Positions 23,520 to 28,679 of a stretch of DNA of 28,679 nt are shown here, piece by piece. The stretch is taken from positions 1-28,679 of the forward strand of contig JAEZIA010000028.1 of the NCBI GenBank assembly GCA_023416315.1. Reading direction: 5' to 3'. The stretch comes from Actinomycetes bacterium. GTDB taxonomy: Bacteria; Actinomycetota; Actinomycetes; Mycobacteriales; Mycobacteriaceae. The notes beneath the pieces were generated by a model. That model saw only the letters and a program-made list of their open reading frames with translations, was not told the DNA's origin and made no database searches. How positions within the stretch are numbered: the first letter of the stretch is position 1; the number at the start of each line of letters is the position of its first letter. The position numbers and the translations under genes were made by a program.

Positions 23520-24712
23520 AGCACGACGGGGACGCTGGCCGGCCCCCGCACGGAATTCGTGTGCACGAAGGCGACATTGTCCTCGTCGACCTCCCACGTC
23601 GGAAACCGCTTGAGTGTCTCCTCCAGCGCCACTCTGGCTTCGAGTCGGGCCAGGGCCGCACCCAGGCAGAAATGTGATCCGTGTCCGAAACTGATGTGCT
23701 TGATACCCGTTCTTGTCACGTCAAACGTGTCAGGACGGTCGTATTGCCGTTCGTCTCTGCCCGCTGAGCCGGTCAGCAACGCGACCTTACTGCCCGCCGG
23801 AATGACGGTGTCGTGGAAAGTTCTGTCCTGCAGCGTGAATCGTCCCTGGACCGGGGACGGCGCGTCGTAGCGGAGCAGCTCCTCGACGGCGCCACCGATT
23901 AGCCCGGGGTCCGCCACCAGCTTGGCGCGCTGGTCCGGATTACGGGCCAGCGTCAGCGCGGCCCATCCCAGCAGCCGCGCCACGGTCTCGTTGCCCGCAA
24001 CGTTCACCATCGCGATGAAGACCAGCAACTCACCGTCGTCCAGCCGACGCGGGTCGACGTCGGGCATGACGAGATCGGAATCCATGAGATCGCTGACGAT
24101 GTCGGCCGTGCGGTTGCGTCGCCGCAATTCGATCTGTTGCCGGTAGTAATCGAACAACTGTGCCGATGCCAGGTCGCCGGCCTCGGTGCGCTCCGGATTG
24201 CCGTCGTCTCGGTGCACTTGCGCATCCGACCATTCACGGAGGTTGTCGTGGTCGGACTCGGGAAAGCCGAGCAGGGAGCTGATCACCATCACCGGGAGTT
24301 TGGCCGAGAAGTCGCGAACGTAGTCGAAGCCGTCCGAGCCGACATGACGATCGAGGTATCCACTGCACAACGTCCGGACGTAGTCCTCCAATTTGGCGAT
24401 CCTGCTCCGGAAAAAGGTGCGATTGACCATCTTCCGCATTGCCGTGTGGTCGGGCGGGTCCATCATGATCATCGCCTTGGGTGCACCCCAAGGGTCGTCA
24501 GTGATCATGTCCAGAGTGATGCCATGCTCGGAGGAGAAGGCTTCGGTGTCCAGGGACGCGGCCATGACGTCGTCGAACCGGCTCAGCGCGTAAAAGTCGT
24601 ACTCCGGGTTGTAGTAAACCGGCGCTTCGTCGCGCATCCTCTTCCACACCGCGTACGGTTCGGCATGTAAGAGGCGATCAAAAGGATCCCATCGCAGATC
24701 CGTCGTCGTCAT
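23516..24712 (-). CDS. Cytochrome P450 monooxygenase, 398 aa
   Basis: Soluble P450 starting MTTTDLRWDPFDRLLHAEPYAVWKRMRDEAPVYYN. The I-helix reads AGNETV (239-244), with Val for the second Thr, which can alter proton delivery or is simply a family variant. ExxR is EELLR-type (about 277-281) and the haem loop FGHGSHFCLG gives ligand Cys349. ATG 24712 directly follows an in-frame GTG and has GGAAGG about eight bases upstream; either start is possible. It leads a four-gene leftward operon and is divergent from a crotonase-dehydrogenase operon, with a weak class I operator between them. Confidence 0.94.
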   Translation of the reverse strand: MTTTDLRWDPFDRLLHAEPYAVWKRMRDEAPVYYNPEYDFYALSRFDDVMAASLDTEAFSSEHGITLDMITDDPWGAPKAMIMMDPPDHTAMRKMVNRTFFRSRIAKLEDYVRTLCSGYLDRHVGSDGFDYVRDFSAKLPVMVISSLLGFPESDHDNLREWSDAQVHRDDGNPERTEAGDLASAQLFDYYRQQIELRRRNRTADIVSDLMDSDLVMPDVDPRRLDDGELLVFIAMVNVAGNETVARLLGWAALTLARNPDQRAKLVADPGLIGGAVEELLRYDAPSPVQGRFTLQDRTFHDTVIPAGSKVALLTGSAGRDERQYDRPDTFDVTRTGIKHISFGHGSHFCLGAALARLEARVALEETLKRFPTWEVDEDNVAFVHTNSVRGPASVPVVL

Positions 24713-24732
24713 CACACCGCCCTTCCTTGCTG

Positions 24733-24755
24733 AACACTATTACACTCAATGTCTT
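24733..24755. promoter_or_regulatory. Weak class I operator-like site between P450 and crotonase operons
   Basis: The left half AACACTA is identical to that at 4705 and the spacing is the same, but the right half ATGTCTT keeps only four of seven bases of TTGTGTA; overall 15 of 23 positions match the 4705 site. As there, the left half provides a leftward -10 candidate TAGTGT, and TACACT (24741-24746) could serve rightward. Confidence 0.35.
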
Positions 24756-24819
24756 ATTGCACCACCATGGGCTAGCATTTCAGGCACTAGCGGACACGAA
24801 CATCGAGGAGAGTTTTCTG

Positions 24820-25632
24820 GTGGAAACGCGGGAGATGGACCACGTCGTCTACGAGAAGGACGGGGCGATCGCGCGGATCATCCTGAATAACCCGGACCGC
24901 GCCAACGCCCAAACCTCGGAGATGGTGCACAGCGTGAATGCCGCGCTCGACGACGCGCAGTACGACTACGACATCAAAGTCGTGATCATCAAGGCCAATG
25001 GCAAGGGATTCTGTTCCGGCCACATCCCCGACGGTAGCTATCCGGAATTCAAGGCCGAGTTGGATGCGTCAGGGAAGGTCTGGCGTTCGGCCGCTCAGCT
25101 GTTCCTGTGGCCGGTGCTCAAGCTGTGGGAATTTCCCAAGCCGGTGATCTCTCAGGTACACGGCTATGCGATCGGCGGGGGCACCACCTGGGCGCTGATC
25201 CCTGAGATCACGGTGTGCAGTGACGACGCCTGGTTCCAGATGCCGCTGGTGCCCGGCTTCGGCCTGCCCGGGTCGGAGACGATGTTCGAGCCGTGGGTGT
25301 TCATGAACTACAAGCGCGCCGCCGAGTACCTCTACACCGCCCAGAAGATCTCGGCGGAGCAGGCCCTCGAGTTCGGGTTGGTCAATCGGGTGGTGCCCCG
25401 CGACCGCCTCGAAGCCGAGGTCGAAGAACTCGCCGCCAAAATCGCCAAGGCACCGCTGATCACCCTGCAGGCAACGAAAGCCGGAATCCTGCGGGCATGG
25501 GAGACCATGGGCTTCCGCACCCACCAGCAGGCCAGCAATGACCTCCAAGCTGTCGTGACAGGTTCGAAGGAATTTCAGGACTACATGGTCGAACTGATGA
25601 AGAGAGCCGCCAAGCCCGCGGATCGGGTCTGA
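24820..25632 (+). CDS. Enoyl-CoA hydratase/isomerase (crotonase) family, 270 aa
   Basis: Crotonase with KGFCSGHIPDG and QVHGYAIGGGTTWALIPEITVCSDDAWFQMP as the oxyanion-hole and CoA-binding segments. The first catalytic Glu of classical hydratases is replaced (MPLVPGFG), while the second is kept in RAAEYLYTAQKI. Such single-Glu proteins include isomerases and carbon-carbon hydrolases, so the reaction is uncertain. GTG 24820 is selected by GAGGAGAG seven bases upstream; the frame extends further but without family residues. It is followed after two bases by an acyl-CoA dehydrogenase and shares a promoter region with the divergent P450 operon. Confidence 0.88.
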   Translation: METREMDHVVYEKDGAIARIILNNPDRANAQTSEMVHSVNAALDDAQYDYDIKVVIIKANGKGFCSGHIPDGSYPEFKAELDASGKVWRSAAQLFLWPVLKLWEFPKPVISQVHGYAIGGGTTWALIPEITVCSDDAWFQMPLVPGFGLPGSETMFEPWVFMNYKRAAEYLYTAQKISAEQALEFGLVNRVVPRDRLEAEVEELAAKIAKAPLITLQATKAGILRAWETMGFRTHQQASNDLQAVVTGSKEFQDYMVELMKRAAKPADRV

Positions 25633-25634
25633 CA

Positions 25635-26837
25635 ATGCCGCTCGAGCCGATCGTCGCGTTCGGCGGCGGTCCCGAGGTCGAGGAGCTGCGCAGCCGAATC
25701 CGCGGCTGGTTGGTCGATCATTTGCCCGATGAGTTCCGCCGCACCGCCGCCAACCCCGACTATCTTCCGCGGGACGGCCACGAACGCGCCGTCGAGTTCT
25801 GCCGGGCTCTGCACGCGCAGGGCTGGTTCGTTCCGCACTGGCCCGCTCGCTTCGAGGGCGGCGGCCTTGATGTCGTCCGTCAAGTCGTGATCCGCGAAGA
25901 ACTCGCGTATGCCGGTGCACCGCTGGTGAACACCAACGGCGTCAACATGCTTGCGCCCGTGTTGTTCCGATTCGGGACGTCCGCGCAACAGGAAGAGCAC
26001 TTGCCCAAAATCGCCCGCTCGGAACGAATGTGGGCTCAGGGTTACTCCGAACCCGAGGCAGGGTCCGATCTTGCCGCGCTGCGGATGACCGCGCGGCGCG
26101 ACGGCAACCATTACGTGCTCGACGGTCAGAAGACGTGGACCAGCAATGGCGTGTTGGCCGATTGGATCTTCGTACTGGCGCGGACCTCCCCGGTGGGCGA
26201 GAAGCGGCAGGCCGGAATCTCGTTTTTTCTGGTCGATCTGGAGACTCCGGGGATCACCCGCCGCCCCATCCGGTCCATGACCGGCTATCCCACGTTCGCC
26301 GAAGAGTTCTTCGACGGCGTGCGAGTACCCGCGACCAACCTTGTCGGCGAGGAGGGTCAGGGCTGGAAGGTGGCCAAGGCATTGCTGGACGCCGAGCGCT
26401 CCAATGTCACCCGCGCCGCCCAAGCACAGCGTTACCTCGACGAACTCATCGACTGGTGCAAGGCCCAGCGCGGCAGCACACCCGACCCGTTGGCCGATCC
26501 GCTCAACCGCATGGCGTTGGCCCGAGCGGTCGAACGCGTGGAGGTCGGACGCGCACTGTCCTACCGGGTCGCCCACCAACAGGCCTCGGGCACACTGGAT
26601 CCCGCGCTCCCGTCATTGTCCAAGCTCTATCACTCGCAACTGACCGCCGAGCTCCGCCAACTCGGTGCTCGAATTCTCGGGCCACTTGGCGCCCTGTTGC
26701 CCGACGATCCAGACGCGGTTCTCGATGGCCACTTCTCCGAGGGCCTGCTGTTGTCGTTGCTGCACACCATCGGTGGCGGAACCAGCGAAATTCAGCGCGA
26801 CCTGATCTCCACGACCGGACTCGGCCTCCCCCGCTAG
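25635..26837 (+). CDS. Acyl-CoA dehydrogenase, 400 aa
   Basis: Full-length dehydrogenase: GWFVPHWPARFEGGGLD in the N-domain, AQGYSEPEAGSDLAALRMTARRDG as the middle signature, QKTWTSNGVLADWIFVLART for FAD/substrate contacts and TIGGGTSEIQRDLISTTGLGLPR at the end, again with Gly in the YEGT Glu position. Unlike the other two cases it has no adjacent partner subunit and instead follows a crotonase with two bases between. It may act alone as a homotetramer or pair with a subunit encoded elsewhere. Its stop shares CTAG with the frameshifted crotonase stop on the other strand. Confidence 0.92.
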   Translation: MPLEPIVAFGGGPEVEELRSRIRGWLVDHLPDEFRRTAANPDYLPRDGHERAVEFCRALHAQGWFVPHWPARFEGGGLDVVRQVVIREELAYAGAPLVNTNGVNMLAPVLFRFGTSAQQEEHLPKIARSERMWAQGYSEPEAGSDLAALRMTARRDGNHYVLDGQKTWTSNGVLADWIFVLARTSPVGEKRQAGISFFLVDLETPGITRRPIRSMTGYPTFAEEFFDGVRVPATNLVGEEGQGWKVAKALLDAERSNVTRAAQAQRYLDELIDWCKAQRGSTPDPLADPLNRMALARAVERVEVGRALSYRVAHQQASGTLDPALPSLSKLYHSQLTAELRQLGARILGPLGALLPDDPDAVLDGHFSEGLLLSLLHTIGGGTSEIQRDLISTTGLGLPR

Positions 26838-27579
26838 CCGAACTCGGCTCGACCCGCAGCGGCAGCCGAGCGCTGTTGGGCGACAGTGGCGATCGCGAGT
26901 TCGAGAGGATGAAACGACGCCAGTTGGGCCGCCTCCGCAGAGCCGATGAGCCGCTTGGTCAACTCCACTGCGCCCGAATCTGCCTGGGCGAGTTCAATTG
27001 CAACGGTGATCGCCGTGCCCACCGCTGCGCCCGGTTCGGCGAGGTCGGTGACGAGTCCCCACTCATGCGCAAGCTCTGCCGGCAGTCGATTGCCACGCAA
27101 CAGCAGCGACGAGGCGCGTTGGCGGCCGAGCTGCTGCATCAACCGCCAAGCCAGTCCGCCGTCGGGCACCACGGCCCGCGCCACGAACGGCGCCGAGAAA
27201 AAGGCATCTCGTGCCGCGACCACAAGGTCGCAGGACAGTGCGGGCTCCACCCGAGGCCGACCGCGGCCCCCTCGACCGCCGCGATAGTCGGCACGGCGGC
27301 AGCCCGCAGCTGTTCCATCACGCGCTGCGCATGCTCCACCCGGCCCGCTGGACTCATCGGACCCGTTCCATGGGCCGGCCCGGTTTTGAGATCGCCTCCG
27401 GCGCTGAAGAATCCGCCGGCACCGGCGAGCACGATCGCGCGCGCCTCACACGACGCCAGCACCTGCGACAGCTCCGTCCACGATTCGTATCGCAGCGAAT
27501 TACGCTGGGCTGGGCGGTTCAGTGTTATCACCGCGACGCCGTCACGGTGTTCGCACAGGACGAGCGGCTCCGAGCTCAT
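26834..27579 (-). pseudogene. Enoyl-CoA hydratase family gene with a one-base frameshift
   Basis: ATG 27579 begins a crotonase (MSSEPLVLCEHRDGVAVITLNRP; GGFFSAGGDLKTG; VEGAAVGLGWS). The frame then runs into nonsense residues, while a second frame continues the family (PALSCDLVVAARDAFFSAPFVARAVVPDGG...). The join is at about 27242-27243, and the 746-bp span is one base short of a whole number of codons, so a single-base loss explains it. The active-site region is of the PDGG (PaaG-like) type. It may be a real pseudogene or a sequencing error. It is the last gene of the leftward operon and starts at the preceding gene's stop (TGATG). Confidence 0.8.
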
Positions 27580-28376
27580 CAGCGGTTGAGGAACTTGTCG
27601 ATCGCGGCCCGATGCTCCGGCGTGGTGAAGCACTCGGTCTCAGCGGAGATCCCGAACTCGAGGATCGCGGTGACAGCACGCTCGGCGTGCAGATTCAGCG
27701 TCCGCTTGGTGTCCTGTACAGCGCGTGCGGGAAGGGCAGCCAACCGATGCGCCAGGCGCAGGCCCTCGGCCTTGATGTCGGCATGCGGAACCACGCGATT
27801 GGCGAGCCCGAGTTCGACGGCGACGTCGGGTTTGATGCGCTCGCCGAGCAGCAGGTACTCCTTGGCTTTGAGCAGACTCATCAACAGCGGCCAGAGCACC
27901 GAGCCGCCGTCTCCCGCGACCAGACCGCTCGCGACGTGCGTATCGGCGAAGAACGACCGGTCCGACATCAGCACGATGTCGCAGAGCACCGCGATGCTGC
28001 AGCCGAAGCCGACAGCCGGACCGTTGACCGCCGCAACGACCGGTAGCGGGAAGTCGATCATGTCCCGCACGATGCGGCGGGCATCGCGCATCCCCTCACG
28101 TCGGGTGACGGGATTCTCCACGTGGGTGTGTAGCCATTCGACGAGATCACCTCCGGCGGAGAAGAAATCGCCCGTCCCCGTGAGGAGCACAGCGCGGGCG
28201 TCGGGATCCTCGCCGAGGTTCGTCCAGAGCCGCGCGAACGCGCCGTGCATGCGATTGTTGACCGCGTTGGCGTTACCGGGATTGTTGAGTGTGACGATCC
28301 GGACCGGGCCGTCGTTTGCGACCAGTATCTCGTCGCATCCGGTTACGTCGGCGGTGCCCTGCGGTAGCTCGGTCAT
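27579..28376 (-). CDS. Enoyl-CoA hydratase/isomerase (crotonase) family, 265 aa
   Basis: Crotonase with RIVTLNNPGNANAVNNRM, GDFFSAGGDLVEW and VNGPAVGFGCSIAVLCDIVLMSDRSFFAD. The first hydratase Glu is replaced around THVASGLVAGDGG, and the second is kept in AKEYLLLGERI. The DGG motif again resembles isomerase-type members. ATG 28376 overlaps the nitronate monooxygenase stop (ATGA), and the next crotonase begins at its own stop, so three genes are tightly coupled. It is one of four crotonase-type genes in the window, none with both classical Glu residues. Confidence 0.9.
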   Translation of the reverse strand: MTELPQGTADVTGCDEILVANDGPVRIVTLNNPGNANAVNNRMHGAFARLWTNLGEDPDARAVLLTGTGDFFSAGGDLVEWLHTHVENPVTRREGMRDARRIVRDMIDFPLPVVAAVNGPAVGFGCSIAVLCDIVLMSDRSFFADTHVASGLVAGDGGSVLWPLLMSLLKAKEYLLLGERIKPDVAVELGLANRVVPHADIKAEGLRLAHRLAALPARAVQDTKRTLNLHAERAVTAILEFGISAETECFTTPEHRAAIDKFLNR

Positions 28377-28679
28377 CGGACCGCACCAGCCAGTCGACCC
28401 GCGATGATCGCCTCCGCGTCAGCGACGATGCGGGTGACGACTTCACCGGCCGTCGGGATGTCGTCGATCAGCCCCATGGCGGTGCCGATCCACCAGATTC
28501 CGGCCTCGAGATCGCCCGTCTCGTACACCTTGACGCCTCGTTTGCCTGCCACCAGGTGCGCGATATCCTCGAATTGACCGCCGGCGTTGAGGATTTCGAC
28601 CACTTCGCGGGACACCGAATTGCTCGCGACCCGGCCGGTGTTGCGCAGGGTGCGGAAGATCAACTCGGTGCCCAACTCG
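28373..28679 (-). CDS. Nitronate monooxygenase-like FMN protein, C-terminal part, 5' end beyond window
   Basis: The frame is open to the right edge. The C-terminal hundred residues read TELIFRTLRNTGRVASNSVSREVVEILNAGG, DIAHLVAGKRGVKVYETGDLEAGIWWIGTAMGLIDDIPTAGEVVTRIV. This is the tail of the nitronate monooxygenase (2-nitropropane dioxygenase-like) family, whose mycobacterial members are often next to beta-oxidation genes and probably act as FMN enoyl or nitronate oxidoreductases. The FMN-binding part is outside the window. The stop overlaps the crotonase start (ATGA). Confidence 0.85.
   Translation of the reverse strand, partial: ELGTELIFRTLRNTGRVASNSVSREVVEILNAGGQFEDIAHLVAGKRGVKVYETGDLEAGIWWIGTAMGLIDDIPTAGEVVTRIVADAEAIIAGRLAGAVR

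Noticed and set aside
1..28679. tRNA, rRNA, CRISPR array, insertion sequence or prophage remnants
   Set aside because: No repeats, transposase frames, attachment-like repeats or structured RNA genes were found; intergenic regions are all about 130 bp or shorter.
1..28679. Antibiotic-type biosynthetic cluster, suggested by P450 and SnoaL genes
   Set aside because: No polyketide synthase, peptide synthetase, terpene cyclase or tailoring transferase is present; the gene mix is that of CoA-linked degradation.

Overview
The window is high-G+C DNA with strongly G/C third positions, GTG and TTG starts, leaderless-type promoters, an F420-type luciferase-like oxidoreductase, split acyl-CoA dehydrogenase and MaoC pairs, and a six-helix HAMP adenylyl cyclase. 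Together these point to an actinomycete, most probably a mycobacterium (Mycobacterium/Mycolicibacterium type). It is almost wholly coding, about 33 genes. No RNA genes, insertion sequences or CRISPR arrays were seen.

Layout from left to right. (1) The 3' end of a class III CoA-transferase coupled to a small VOC protein, then a P450 with its own apparently leaderless promoter (1727-2920). (2) A leftward SnoaL-VOC-DUF3237 operon (4658 to 2921), divergent from a rightward operon of two acyl-CoA dehydrogenases, a MaoC-like half, an aldehyde dehydrogenase and a second MaoC protein (4766-9508). (3) A leftward SDR plus a phosphotransferase interrupted by an in-frame TAG (11634 to 9512), divergent from a second acyl-CoA dehydrogenase pair (11766-13962) preceded by a possible 22-codon leader ORF. 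(4) A small leftward ORF divergent from an amidohydrolase (14258-15553). (5) A leftward operon SDR-SDR-SnoaL-SMP30-adenylyl cyclase (20092 to 15516). (6) A small hydrophobic protein (20179-20469) facing a leftward P450-crotonase-LLM-P450 operon (24712 to 20466). (7) A rightward crotonase plus acyl-CoA dehydrogenase (24820-26837), meeting a leftward nitronate monooxygenase-crotonase-crotonase operon that enters from the right edge, whose last gene is frameshifted.

Taken together this is a large catabolic island. P450s and the aldehyde dehydrogenase would oxidise a hydrophobic substrate, the CoA-transferase would activate acids, paired dehydrogenases, MaoC hydratases and crotonases would do beta-oxidation-like steps, and SDR, SnoaL, VOC, SMP30, LLM and amidohydrolase proteins would handle ring or oxygenated intermediates. 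The gene types resemble steroid or terpenoid degradation, but the substrate cannot be read from the sequence. No thiolase, acyl-CoA ligase, ferredoxin or transcription factor lies in the window.

The most notable unexplained signal is regulatory. A near-identical 23-bp dyad (half-site TTGTGTA) lies in two divergent promoters about 15 kb apart, with a weaker third copy. A second element of about 45 bp, built on octamers like TTGTTCAG, precedes the first P450 and the amidohydrolase and is partly shared by the SDR/dehydrogenase promoter. The island therefore seems to be split between two operator classes whose regulators lie elsewhere.
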